This document shows, piece by piece, positions 1 to 8,217 of a stretch of DNA of 64,000 bases. A program made the position numbers and the translations under genes. The DNA is taken from NCBI RefSeq assembly GCF_040678635.1, contig NZ_JBFATZ010000002.1, positions 372,001 to 436,000 of the forward strand. The letters run 5' to 3'. Source of the stretch: Thermopolyspora sp040678635. Lineage in GTDB: Bacteria > Actinomycetota > Actinomycetes > Streptosporangiales > Streptosporangiaceae. Positions within the stretch are counted from its first letter, which is position 1; each line of letters starts with the position of its first letter. Below the pieces are notes generated by a model, which did not search any database, was not told where the DNA came from, and saw only the letters and a program-made list of their open reading frames with translations.

Positions 1-232
1 GCGTGGCCCCGGCCGCCGCCACCCGCCACTCCCCGAACCGGTCGACCGCCTGGCCGACGGGCAGGGCGAGCACGAGCGGCGCGAAGGCGAAGCTGGCCGA
101 CAGGACCCCCAGCCAGGCCGTGGGGACGTTCAGTTCGAGCGCACGGTAGGACATGGTGGGGCGCACGATGAACGTCAGCGCCTGGATGAGCAGCGCGTGG
201 GCCAGCAGTACACCTCGACGTCCTCCGAACAT
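1..232 (-). CDS. MFS transporter, N-terminal part (cut by window edge)
   Basis: Reading from ATG at 232 the first 77 residues start MFGGRRGVLLAHALLIQALT and run through two hydrophobic helices separated by a short loop. The second helix leads into LPVGQAVDRFGEWR, which matches the major facilitator loop 2-3 signature GxxxDRxG. This supports a proton-driven small-molecule exporter or importer in the cytoplasmic membrane; the substrate cannot be read. The gene runs off the left edge. The start is uncertain: a GGAGG at 264-268 lies too far from this ATG, and only 1 nt from an in-frame GTG at 262, so neither is ideal. Confidence 0.75.
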   Translation of the reverse strand, partial: MFGGRRGVLLAHALLIQALTFIVRPTMSYRALELNVPTAWLGVLSASFAFAPLVLALPVGQAVDRFGEWRVAAAGAT

Positions 233-394
233 CCCGGAGATACGGGAGCCCGGCGGACGCACACCTCCAACCGCCACATCCACCCCTAACCAACACGTTC
301 AGCTCTATAGCCTGACGTATCGCCCGGGGGCGATCTCGGCGGGGTCCGGCACGGGCCGCTGATCGGACGGATCTGTCTCGACAGGTGAGACGGG

Positions 395-1684
395 TTACAG
401 GCGGCGGGCGGTCAGCGCGTGCCCCGCCCAGGTGATCGACAGCTCTTCGGGCATGGCCGGGTCGAGCGCCAGCTCCACCTCGCCCTTCATCCTGGTGAAC
501 AGCCGGGTCTCCGACAGGGCCCGCACCTCGGCCTTCTTCAGGCCCTGGACCTCGGCGTACAGGCGGCCGTCCTGCAGGGTAAGGGCGAGCACCGAGGTCC
601 GGCCCGCGAAGGTGAGCCGATAGCGGCCCAGCCACGGCTCGACGCGCGCGTGGTCGATCGGCACGAAGGCGCGCTCCTCGGGAAGCGCGTAGGGCTCGCC
701 CCGGGCGATGGCGGCCAGCGCGTCGCCGATCTCGCCGTACGGCGCGTTCTCGTAGTTCGACAACACCACGACGATCAGGCCGTCGGCGTACCGCACGGTC
801 TGGCCGACGAAGCCGAACATGCCCCCGGAGACCTCCATCCGGTCCTCGCCGAGCACGCAACCGTATCCGTAGCCGCCCATCTCGAACCGGACGTGCGGGG
901 TGAGCATGCGCTCCATCGCCCGGCGCGGCAGCAGGCGGCCCGCGTGCGTCCCCCACGCCCAGCGGTGCATGTCCTCCACCGTCGAGTACACCCCGCCCGC
1001 TGCGCCGAGCCAGAAGACGTCGACGTACGGCGCGCGGCTCACCCGGCCGTCGGCGCGCAGATAACCGGTGGCGATGCCGCGTACCACCTGGTCCCGCGAT
1101 GGCATCAGGCTGCTCGTCATGCCGAGCGGAGCGAAGACCCGCCGCTTGAGGAAGTCGCGGTAGGACAGGCCCGACACCTTCTCGATCACCCTGCCGAGCA
1201 GGATCCAGCCGGAGTTGCTGTAGATCATCCGCTCGCCCGGCTGCGCCTCCAGCGGCAGGTCCCGGAAACGCCCGATCACCTCGTCCTCGGCGGCGGCCGA
1301 GCCGGCGAGCCGGGCGAACCAGGGGGTGCTGATGTAGTCCGGGATGCCGGAGGTGTTGGTCAGCAGGTGGTGCAGCGTGATCCGGTCGCCCTCCGGATGG
1401 TCGGACAGGTACGCGCCGAGCGGGTCGTCCACGCGCAACGCGCCGTCGTCCTCGAGGAGCAGAATCGCCATCGCGGTGAGCGCCTTGGTCTGGGACCCGA
1501 TCGCGAAGAGGGTGCGCGGGGTGTTGGGCACGCCGTACTCGACGCTCGCGGGCTCATACCCCTTGCGGAACAGCACCTCCTCGTCGCGGGCGACCAGAAC
1601 GGCTCCGCTGAATCGGCCGAGCCGTGCGTAGGCGGCCATTAGTTCGTGCATGCGCGCGGCGGGGCCGCGCCAGGGCGGCTGCAT
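395..1684 (-). CDS. Serine hydrolase, class C beta-lactamase/penicillin-binding-like family
   Basis: A 429-residue protein of the PF00144 family, which covers serine beta-lactamases, D-aminopeptidases and esterases. Visible motifs are SQTK (about residues 64-67, the nucleophilic Ser and Lys) and YSN (155-157, the second catalytic motif). The third K/HxG motif is not clear, so hydrolysis of a non-lactam ester or peptide is as likely as beta-lactamase activity. No convincing signal peptide is seen, so it may act in the cytoplasm. The start is supported by GGAGGTG four bases upstream. It is divergent from the PadR gene and shares with it a 90-bp control region with repeated operator-like sites, so it is probably the PadR target. 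Confidence 0.85.
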   Translation of the reverse strand: MQPPWRGPAARMHELMAAYARLGRFSGAVLVARDEEVLFRKGYEPASVEYGVPNTPRTLFAIGSQTKALTAMAILLLEDDGALRVDDPLGAYLSDHPEGDRITLHHLLTNTSGIPDYISTPWFARLAGSAAAEDEVIGRFRDLPLEAQPGERMIYSNSGWILLGRVIEKVSGLSYRDFLKRRVFAPLGMTSSLMPSRDQVVRGIATGYLRADGRVSRAPYVDVFWLGAAGGVYSTVEDMHRWAWGTHAGRLLPRRAMERMLTPHVRFEMGGYGYGCVLGEDRMEVSGGMFGFVGQTVRYADGLIVVVLSNYENAPYGEIGDALAAIARGEPYALPEERAFVPIDHARVEPWLGRYRLTFAGRTSVLALTLQDGRLYAEVQGLKKAEVRALSETRLFTRMKGEVELALDPAMPEELSITWAGHALTARRL

Positions 1685-1696
1685 GCTTCACCTCCG

Positions 1697-1759
1697 ATAG
1701 TCAACGTGGAATAACCAACATTGAAGATGGTGGTGGCTGCTATAGTCAAGCTTGAATAT
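1697..1759. promoter_or_regulatory. Repeated operator-like sites between hydrolase and padR
   Basis: ATAGTCAACGTGGAATAA (1697-1714) and ATAGTCAAGCTTGAATAT (1742-1759) are two copies of one near-palindromic 18-bp element, start to start 45 bp apart. The second has a perfect TCAAGCTTGA core. They flank a TATAGT (-10-like, 1741-1746). The placement suggests binding by the adjacent PadR protein and control of both divergent genes. Binding is inferred. Confidence 0.6.
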
Positions 1760-1778
1760 CGGCCGGGAGGGGGAGTCC

Positions 1779-2309
1779 TTGTCGTCCGCCGCGCGCCTGC
1801 TCGTGCTCGGCCTGCTGGAAGAGCGGCCCATGCACGGATACGAGATCCTGCAGCTCATCAACGAGGGCCGGCTCGACCGCTGGACGCCGGTGCAGCCCGG
1901 CTCGATCTACTACGCCCTCAACAAGCTGGAGCAGGACGGCCTCATCCGCACCGAGGCCGAGGAGCGCACGGGCGACCGCCTCAGGCGCGTCTACGCCACC
2001 ACGGAGGCGGGCGGGCGGGAACTGCACCGGCTGCTGCTGAACGCGCTCGCCAGGCCGCCGCACTCCACCCGCAGCGAGATGGCGCTCGCCGCCGCCTGGC
2101 TGCACCTGCTGCCGCGTGACCAGGTGCTGGAACGAATCGGCGCGGCGCGTGAGGCCGTCCTCGCCGAACGGGCGGAGATCGCCCGGGGGCGTGCGGCCAA
2201 GGCCGGGCTGTCGCCGATCGCCGAGGCCCTGTTCGACAACGTCGAGGCGATTCTGGACGCCGACGAGAAACTCCTGGACCGCCTCCGCGATCTGCTCCAG
2301 GTCGGCTGA
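1779..2309 (+). CDS. PadR-family transcriptional regulator
   Basis: A 176-residue PadR/PF03551 winged-helix repressor with a C-terminal four-helix dimer domain (PF10400-like). The N-terminus ARLLVLGLLEERPMHGYEIL followed by GSIYYALNKLEQDGLI is the classic PadR helix-turn-helix signature. I place the start at TTG 1779 because GGGAGGGGGAG precedes it at normal spacing; the upstream TTG at 1752 lies inside the operator. PadR proteins usually repress themselves and a neighbouring efflux or detoxification gene and are released by a small ligand. Here the divergent partner is the beta-lactamase-like hydrolase. Ligand unknown. Confidence 0.88.
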   Translation: MSSAARLLVLGLLEERPMHGYEILQLINEGRLDRWTPVQPGSIYYALNKLEQDGLIRTEAEERTGDRLRRVYATTEAGGRELHRLLLNALARPPHSTRSEMALAAAWLHLLPRDQVLERIGAAREAVLAERAEIARGRAAKAGLSPIAEALFDNVEAILDADEKLLDRLRDLLQVG

Positions 2310-2908
2310 GCCGAACGGGTCAGAACGGATCGATCCGGTGCGTGGCATCCGGTCGATGGCGTGCGGCTGGGGCTCTGCGGATCAGCCGCCTTGCGACGTC
2401 CGGCTCCGTGCCGGCGTCGCGGCAGCCGGTCGCCGCGACCCGGCAAGAGTCTTGACTCCGCTCCTGACAACCTCGTGTAAGGGGGTCGCGTACACCCCTG
2501 CGCGCCCCGGATCCGCGTCCGATTCGTTCTCGAAGACCTCGGCCTCGGAATCGGATTCTGGGAAATATGTGCGGAAAGTTGATTGTTGTCGGTGATTGAG
2601 TCGTCACGCGATGGCGAAAAGCGGGACGTGAACATACTCGAGGAGAACGAGGAGCAAAAGGTTTCGGAGCGAGACGAGTGGGGTCGGCGGAGGTCCTTGT
2701 TGCCCGTGGGAAGCCAGGGGTGACCTCGGACACAGGCTCGGAAAAAATATCGCCGAGATTACTCGAAGCCCGTGAACCGAAAAGCCCTGACAATCGTTTG
2801 ACTATTGACCTGACTTTTAGTCAAATAGAAGGGTGCGGCCTGTCAGGAACGCCCGGCCCCGCTCATGTGGGCCAGGCGGGGCGGCCCATGTGACTGGAGG
2901 TTCGCGAG
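2310..2908. promoter_or_regulatory. 600-bp gene-free region; promoter with inverted repeat at its 3' end
   Basis: No convincing gene is present. The right half is noticeably richer in A+T than its surroundings. At 2797-2825 TTTGACTA and TAGTCAAA form a perfect 8-bp inverted repeat with a 13-bp gap. TTGACT (2798-2803) and TCAAAT (2821-2826) within it have -35/-10 spacing of 17 bp, so this is probably the promoter and operator of the ATPase gene that follows. An imperfect GGGGGT/ACACCCC repeat lies near 2479-2497. Confidence 0.5.
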
Positions 2909-3733
2909 ATGGGCGATCACATTGACGGGCGGCCCGCTGGCCTTGTCCCGGCCTCGTACGAATCCGTCGCTTTCGGCGGTGCGGTCAGACGCGGAGTCAG
3001 GAGCGCCCGCGGCCGTCGCGACACCCATGCCGGAGCCCGCACCGCCGCCCGTCTCGACGCCTGCGTCGAATCCCGTATCGAGCCCCGTATCGATGTCCGT
3101 GTCGACGCCCGTCTCGACACCTGCGCCATCGCCCGTGGTGGTGACGCCCGCGGCGGCGATGCCCGCATCGACGGCCCTGCCGGCGGCCGTACCGGCACTC
3201 GCGCCGATGCCCGTGCCGCCTCTCCCGCCTCTCCCGCCGACGCTCCTGGCGACCCTGGCGACCCTGGCGACACGGCTGGGTGGTGCACGGTGACGGCGAT
3301 TCCGGACACACCGCGCCCCACCCCCCGCCGCACCGCGTTGTCGCACACGTTCCGCCTCGACCCGGACCTCCGCTCGGTGGCGATCGCCCGCCGGCACGTG
3401 TCCGCGGTCGTCGCCGAGTGGGGCACCGCGATCGACGTCGACACCGCGATCCTGCTCACCAGCGAGCTGGTCGCCAACGCGGTGATCCACGCGAGCGTCC
3501 CCGGCGAGCCGGTTTGGCTGGCGATCATCTGCTGCGGGGACCACCTCCGCGTCGAGGTGCACGACCCGGCCGGGCACGACGTCGAGTGCAAGTGCCTGAC
3601 GATGGACGGCGAATCCGGGCGCGGCCTGGCGATCGTGGCGGCGCTGGCCGACTACTGGGGCTGGGAGCCGACGGCTTGGGGCAAGAACGTGTACTTCCAC
3701 CTCTCCGCCGCGACGGCCGCCCAGGCGGCATAG
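2909..3733 (+). CDS. RsbW-like ATP-binding (anti-sigma-type) protein with Arg/Asp-rich N-terminal extension
   Basis: The C-terminal half (about residues 140-268) is a HATPase_c_2 domain (PF13581): the N box is ELVANAVIHA and the G box GESGRGLAIV. Such single-domain actinomycete proteins resemble RsbW/SpoIIAB kinases and are common next to WhiJ-type genes. The first 127 residues are low complexity, with repeated R-x-D motifs encoded by degenerate short tandem repeats. Start choice: ATG 2909 has GGAGG eight bases upstream, but GTG 3290 would give the compact form usual in this family. The repeat region is also open in another forward frame that would encode a Pro/Ser/Thr-rich chain, so the extension may not be translated as shown. 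Confidence 0.75.
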   Translation: MGDHIDGRPAGLVPASYESVAFGGAVRRGVRSARGRRDTHAGARTAARLDACVESRIEPRIDVRVDARLDTCAIARGGDARGGDARIDGPAGGRTGTRADARAASPASPADAPGDPGDPGDTAGWCTVTAIPDTPRPTPRRTALSHTFRLDPDLRSVAIARRHVSAVVAEWGTAIDVDTAILLTSELVANAVIHASVPGEPVWLAIICCGDHLRVEVHDPAGHDVECKCLTMDGESGRGLAIVAALADYWGWEPTAWGKNVYFHLSAATAAQAA

Positions 3734-3975
3734 CGTCAGGGATTTCCGGTGACTGCGGCGCTCGCCCGGGCCAAATGGCGTGGGTGGTTCGCGGCGACGC
3801 AACGCCCGCTCAGGCGGCATGGCGCCAGCGGTTCTCGGAGAATGCGGCGTTTGCCCAGATCATGTGGCGTCGGTGGTTCGCGGCAACCCGCCTCAAGCGG
3901 TATATCGTGGGCGATTCCCTGGCATACCAGAACCATTTCGCCGACGCGACGCGGAGAACGGGCGGAATGTCTTCG
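3721..3975. repeat. Three degenerate ~85-bp tandem copies after the ATPase gene
   Basis: The 3' end of the ATPase gene (from CCAGGCGGCATAGCG at 3721) recurs in altered form at 3810 (TCAGGCGGCATGGCG) and again, more weakly, at 3893 (TCAAGCGGTATATCG). Copies 1 and 2 share long stretches, including GGTGGTTCGCGGC at their ends. It looks like an old tandem duplication of the gene end that is decaying. No separate gene is supported in 3734-4122. Confidence 0.6.
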
Positions 3976-4122
3976 ACGGACATCCCTGCCGCCGCGTGAA
4001 GGTGTGAGCCCCGATGGCAGGCGGCGCTCCCCGAATAAGGCCCCCCTGAATAAGCCCTCCGCCGTTCCGGCCCTCGCCGCCGCACACGCCAGCGCCTCCC
4101 GGCGACCGACGAACAGGAGCGT

Positions 4123-4953
4123 CTACTCCAGATGATGCGAGAGTTCCGACGACGCCCCGACGTTGAGCCTGATCTCGGTGGTGTCGTCGTCCTCGCGCAG
4201 ATCGCCCACCTGCACCACGTCCGCCACCACACACGTGATGTTGTCCGGCCCGCCCGCGTCGTTCGCCATCTCGATGAGGCGCCACACCAACTCCTTCAGA
4301 TCGGAGATGGTGGTCATCGCCTCGTACAGCGCCTCCGGCCCGACCACGCCGGTCAGCCCGTCGGAGCACAGCAGGTACCGGTCCCCGGCCTTGGCCTCCC
4401 GCAGCGACAGGTCGGGCTCGACGTTCCCGCTGCTCTCCAGCGCCCGCAGCAGCATCGACCGCCGGGCGTGCACGGCCGCCTGCTCGGGGGTGAGGCGGCC
4501 CTCGTCCACCAGGGACTGCACCAGCGTGTGGTCCTGCGTGATCTGGTAAAGAACATTCCCCCGAAGCAGATAAGCGCGAGAATCTCCCACGTGGGCCAGC
4601 GCGAACCGGGTACCGTCCCAGAGCATGGCGGTGAGCGTTGTGCCCATGCCCTTCAGCGACGGGTCGCGCCCGGTCATCTCGCGCAGCCGTACGTTGGCCT
4701 CCTTGACCGCCGCCTCGACGGCGGCGACGAGGTCGATGCCCTCCGGCCCGTGGTCGGGAAGGGTGTCGTCGAGCGCGGCCATCGCCGCGATGGCGACGGA
4801 ACTCGCCACTTCCCCGTGGCCGTGCCCGCCCATACCATCGGCGACGGCGAGCAAGCGCGAGCTGGCGTACGCCGAGTCCTCGTTCTGTTCGCGTCGGCGA
4901 CCCACGTCAGAGCCGGCGGCGTAACGAAGGGCGAATCGCGCTGTCTCTGCCAT
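4123..4953 (-). CDS. PP2C-family Ser/Thr protein phosphatase (PstP-like)
   Basis: A 276-residue soluble metal-dependent phosphatase. The PP2C motifs appear in order: GRRREQNEDS, ADGMGGHGHGE, GTTLTA, HVGDSRAYLLR, QDHTLVQSL, LLCSDGLT and GGPDNITCVV, which supply the acidic residues that hold two Mn/Mg ions. Unlike the PstP of the cell-division operon it lacks a membrane segment and sensor domain. It probably dephosphorylates substrates of Hanks-type kinases; the nearest such kinase lies 2.2 kb away beyond the methyltransferase. The likely promoter puts transcription start on the ATG, and no Shine-Dalgarno is present. Confidence 0.93.
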   Translation of the reverse strand: MAETARFALRYAAGSDVGRRREQNEDSAYASSRLLAVADGMGGHGHGEVASSVAIAAMAALDDTLPDHGPEGIDLVAAVEAAVKEANVRLREMTGRDPSLKGMGTTLTAMLWDGTRFALAHVGDSRAYLLRGNVLYQITQDHTLVQSLVDEGRLTPEQAAVHARRSMLLRALESSGNVEPDLSLREAKAGDRYLLCSDGLTGVVGPEALYEAMTTISDLKELVWRLIEMANDAGGPDNITCVVADVVQVGDLREDDDTTEIRLNVGASSELSHHLE

Positions 4954-4988
4954 GAGGGCAGTAAATCATCGGTTGAGGCACTTCACAA
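4954..4988 (-). promoter_or_regulatory. Leaderless-type promoter of the PP2C gene
   Basis: On the minus strand TTGTGA (4983-4988) and TTTACT (4960-4965) are separated by 17 bp. Six bases separate the -10 from the ATG, so the mRNA should begin at the start codon. Confidence 0.55.
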
Positions 4989-5175
4989 GTAGTCCGCTGT
5001 AGACCATTAAACTTCTGTGAACTAGTCTGGCTGCGGACAGGGTCGGCGGACGCGGCACGCCCATGCGGCGTGACCCGCACGGCCATCGCCCCGCGCCCCG
5101 GCCCGCCCACCGTACAAGCGGGGGCGAGGGCCCTGCGAACGGCGCGTACGGCGCGACTGGCAGAGGAGATCGACG

Positions 5176-7122
5176 ATGAAGGACGACGCTACCGTGAACG
5201 CGGGCGACATCGCCCGTCTCGCCGGCGTCGGACGGGCGGCGGTGAGCAACTGGCGCCGCCGCTACGTCGACTTCCCCCAGCCAGTCGGCGGCACGTCCTC
5301 CAGCCCACTGTTCTCCCTCGACGAGGTCGAGGAGTGGCTGCGCCGCAACGGCAAGGTGTACGACGTGTCCCTCGCCGACCGGGTCTGGCAGGGGCTGCGC
5401 GGCCTCGACGACGATCTGCGCCTGGGGGAGACGGTCGCCTGGGCGGGCACGTTCCTGCTCTTCCTCCGCCGCGACCCCGCCGCCTGGCGCGACCTGGAGC
5501 CCCGAGCCGACCTCGCCGACCGCCTGCCCGCCGCGGTCGAGGCCGCCACCGGCGACCTGCCGGGCGAGCCGGGCCGGCCCATCGGCGACCCCGCGCTGAT
5601 CCGGTCGATCGCGGAGCTGGCGAGGGAGAAGGGCCCGGCCGAGGCCTTCGAGTACCTGTGCGAACGCTACGTCGAAACCCACTCGCGCCGCCTGTTCGTC
5701 ACCCGCCCTGAGCTCGCCGACCTGCTGGCCCGGCTGGTCACGCCGGACGGCGGCACCGTCTTCGACCCGGCCTGCGGCGTCGGCACCCTGCTGCTCGCCG
5801 CCCACCGCCGCGCCCCCGGTCGCCTGCGCCTGGTCGGCCAGGAGGTCGGCACGGCCGTCGCCCGGATCGCCGCCGCGCGGCTGCTGCTGGGCGGCGCGTC
5901 CGGCAGGGTCGCCGCCGGCGACTCGCTGCGCCAGGACGGCTTCGGCGGCGAACGCGCCGACGCGGTCGTCTGCGACCCGCCCTTCAACGAGCGCGCCTGG
6001 GGCTACGAGGAGCTGACCGGCGACCCCCGATGGGAGTACGGCCTGCCCCCGCGCGGCGAGTCCGAGCTCGCCTGGGTGCAGCACTGCCTGGCGCACGTCC
6101 GGCCCGGCGGCCTGGTCGCCATCCTGATGCCCGGCGCCGCGGCCGGCCGCCGCGCCGGCCGCCGCATCCGGGCCAACCTGCTGCGCGCGGGCACCCTGCG
6201 CATGGTCGCCACCCTGCTGCCCGGCGGCCCCGACCTGTGGCTGCTGCGCCGCCCCGACGTCGGCGAGCGCCCGCCGTCCCAGATCCTCATCGCCGACGCG
6301 TCCGAGGACCTCGCCGTCGTCGAACGCGCCTGGGCCGCCTGCCGCGACGACCCCGACGCCGAAGCGCCGCCGGGCTGCCGGGCCGTACGGATCATCGACC
6401 TGCTCGACGACGAGGTGGACCTCAGCCCCGGCCGGCACCGGCCCGCGTACGGCGGCGCGGACCTCGCCGCCGCGTTCTCCGCCGTCCGCGACCGGTTCCG
6501 CGAGGTGACCTCCGCGCTGCCGCACGGCGTGCCCGAGGTGGACGTGCTCGCCGACGCCCCCGCGCCCCTGCCCGCGACCACCGTGGGCGAGCTCGCCAAG
6601 GCCGGGCTGCTCACCATCCACCACGCGCCGCTGAAACTCGCCACCGACGACGGCGAACTGCCCGTGCTGACCGCCGAGGACGTCGCGTACGGCACGCCGC
6701 CGTCGGGCCGCACCGCCCCCGAGGACGGCCTGGTCACCCTCGAACCCGACGACGTCGTCACCGGCTACGCCACCGGCGAGGTCACCGCCCGGGTCATCAC
6801 CGAGGGCGGCGCCGTACTCGGCCCCCAGCTCAACCTCTACCGGGTGAACACCAAGCGCCTCGACCCGCACTTCCTCGCCGGCTTCCTGCGCTTCGCGAGC
6901 AACGCCCACCCGCCCCGCGGCCACTCCGGCTCCAGCCGCCTCGACGCCCGCCGCGCGCGCATTCCCCGCCTGCCGCTCGCCGATCAGCAGGCGTACGGCC
7001 GCGCCTTCCGGGAACTTGTGCTGTTGGAGGACACGTTGCGCGAGACGGCGGCACTCGGCGAACGGTTGATCCGGCTCGGCTTCGACGGGCTGTCCGTCGG
7101 CCACCTGCGACCACGTGGCTAA
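5176..7122 (+). CDS. N6-adenine DNA methyltransferase with N-terminal HTH and HsdS-like C-terminal region
   Basis: 648 residues in three parts. Residues 8-55 form a MerR-like helix-turn-helix (DIARLAGVGRAAVSNWRRR). The middle is a HsdM-type class I methylase (PF02384): motif I FDPACGVGTLL, motif IV CDPPFNE, then RPGGLVAILMP. The last 200 residues end like a type I specificity subunit (LDPHFLAGFLRF, IPRLPLADQQAYG, then a long helix), suggesting a target-recognition domain fused to the methylase. It would methylate adenine in a specific sequence using SAM. No restriction nuclease is adjacent, so it looks like an orphan or regulatory methylase. GAGGAG seven bases upstream supports the start. A kinase gene follows after 38 bp. 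Confidence 0.87.
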   Translation: MKDDATVNAGDIARLAGVGRAAVSNWRRRYVDFPQPVGGTSSSPLFSLDEVEEWLRRNGKVYDVSLADRVWQGLRGLDDDLRLGETVAWAGTFLLFLRRDPAAWRDLEPRADLADRLPAAVEAATGDLPGEPGRPIGDPALIRSIAELAREKGPAEAFEYLCERYVETHSRRLFVTRPELADLLARLVTPDGGTVFDPACGVGTLLLAAHRRAPGRLRLVGQEVGTAVARIAAARLLLGGASGRVAAGDSLRQDGFGGERADAVVCDPPFNERAWGYEELTGDPRWEYGLPPRGESELAWVQHCLAHVRPGGLVAILMPGAAAGRRAGRRIRANLLRAGTLRMVATLLPGGPDLWLLRRPDVGERPPSQILIADASEDLAVVERAWAACRDDPDAEAPPGCRAVRIIDLLDDEVDLSPGRHRPAYGGADLAAAFSAVRDRFREVTSALPHGVPEVDVLADAPAPLPATTVGELAKAGLLTIHHAPLKLATDDGELPVLTAEDVAYGTPPSGRTAPEDGLVTLEPDDVVTGYATGEVTARVITEGGAVLGPQLNLYRVNTKRLDPHFLAGFLRFASNAHPPRGHSGSSRLDARRARIPRLPLADQQAYGRAFRELVLLEDTLRETAALGERLIRLGFDGLSVGHLRPRG

Positions 7123-7160
7123 AGGTGTAACTTTTCCCGAGAGGTCACGGGGAGGGGCGG

Positions 7161-8054
7161 ATGGTCATCGGCGACCGGTATGAGCTAGACGACTTCCCCC
7201 TAGGCCAGGGCGGCATGGGCGCCGTCTACGGCGGCCACGACAAGCACCTCGACCGCAAGGTGGCGGTGAAGTTCCTGCGCCTGCCCGGCGGCCCCGACGA
7301 GGAGCTGGAGCGCCGCTTCATCCGCGAGGCCCGCATCCTCGCCCGCCTCGAACACCCCGGAGCCCCCGTCCTGTACGACTTCGGCGCCCACGAGCAACGC
7401 CTGTTCCAGGTCATGCAGTTCATCGAGGGCGTCACCGTCGCCGACCTGGTCAGCGAACACGGCCCCCTCCCCGTCCCCTGGGCCGCCGCCATCGCCGCCC
7501 AGGCCTGCGCCGTCCTGTCCGCCGCCCACGCCCTGTCCATCTGCCACCGCGACCTCAAGCCCACCAACCTGATGCTCTGCCCCGACGGCAGCGTCAAGGT
7601 CCTCGACTTCGGCCTCGCCCTCCTCCGCGACGCCGACGTCGCCCAGTTCACCCGCACCGGCCAGCTCCTCGGCACCCCCGCGTACATGTCGCCCGAGCAG
7701 ATCCAACGCGGCCAGGCCGGCGCCCAGAGCGACCTGTACTCCCTCGGCTGCGTCCTGCACGAGATGCTCACCGGCAAGCAGCTGTTCACCGGCCCCACCG
7801 AGTACGCCGTCTTCGAGAAGCAGGTCAAGGAACGCCCCCCGTCCGTCCCCGGCGTCCCCGCCGAACTCGCCCGCCTCATCGACGAGCTCCTCGAGAAGAA
7901 ACCCGAGGCCCGCCCCCCGGACGCCAACGCCCTCTACGAGCGCCTCCAGCCCTTCGCCGTCGACCTCCCCATGCTCCCCGGCTTCCTCCACCCGCCAACG
8001 GTCCCCAGCCCCGGCCGCATGTACGCCCGCATGGTAGGCCGCGTCCTCTGCTGA
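7161..8054 (+). CDS. Soluble Hanks-type Ser/Thr protein kinase
   Basis: A 297-residue kinase: glycine loop GQGGMG (15-20), VAVKFL with the ATP Lys, catalytic loop HRDLKPTN, DFG, activation/P+1 segment GTPAYMSPEQ, and DLYSLGCVLHEMLTG. The kinase core fills almost the whole protein and there is no transmembrane or PASTA segment. GGGAGGGG upstream supports the start. The chain stops about 45 residues after the core, at MYARMVGRVLC; many soluble actinomycete kinases carry a further C-terminal domain, so it may be truncated. Its position directly after the methylase and near a PP2C phosphatase suggests phospho-control of DNA methylation or of a shared partner. That is inference. Confidence 0.92.
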   Translation: MVIGDRYELDDFPLGQGGMGAVYGGHDKHLDRKVAVKFLRLPGGPDEELERRFIREARILARLEHPGAPVLYDFGAHEQRLFQVMQFIEGVTVADLVSEHGPLPVPWAAAIAAQACAVLSAAHALSICHRDLKPTNLMLCPDGSVKVLDFGLALLRDADVAQFTRTGQLLGTPAYMSPEQIQRGQAGAQSDLYSLGCVLHEMLTGKQLFTGPTEYAVFEKQVKERPPSVPGVPAELARLIDELLEKKPEARPPDANALYERLQPFAVDLPMLPGFLHPPTVPSPGRMYARMVGRVLC

Positions 8055-8217
8055 CCGTCCATCGCTGATCGTCCTCCGCTGGCCGGTCTCGGCCCATCCG
8101 CCCGCCGCTTGAACCTGGTCTCCACAGCAGTCCGTGTCAGGGAAATCACCAATGTGATGGCGATCGCAGGCGACATGCTGAGCGGGTTCGGTGCTACCGG
8201 AGTACTACCATGAATGG

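Noticed and set aside
2592..2723. 43-codon frame starting GTG before the first ATPase gene
   Set aside because: No ribosome site, no recognisable sequence and mixed codon use.
3780..4007. 75-codon frame downstream of the first ATPase gene
   Set aside because: Lies in the degenerate repeat; composition and codon use do not look coding.
4966..7104. 712-codon minus-strand frame opposite the methyltransferase
   Set aside because: Shadow of a gene with complete methylase motifs; composition is repetitive Gly/Ala/Val/Arg.
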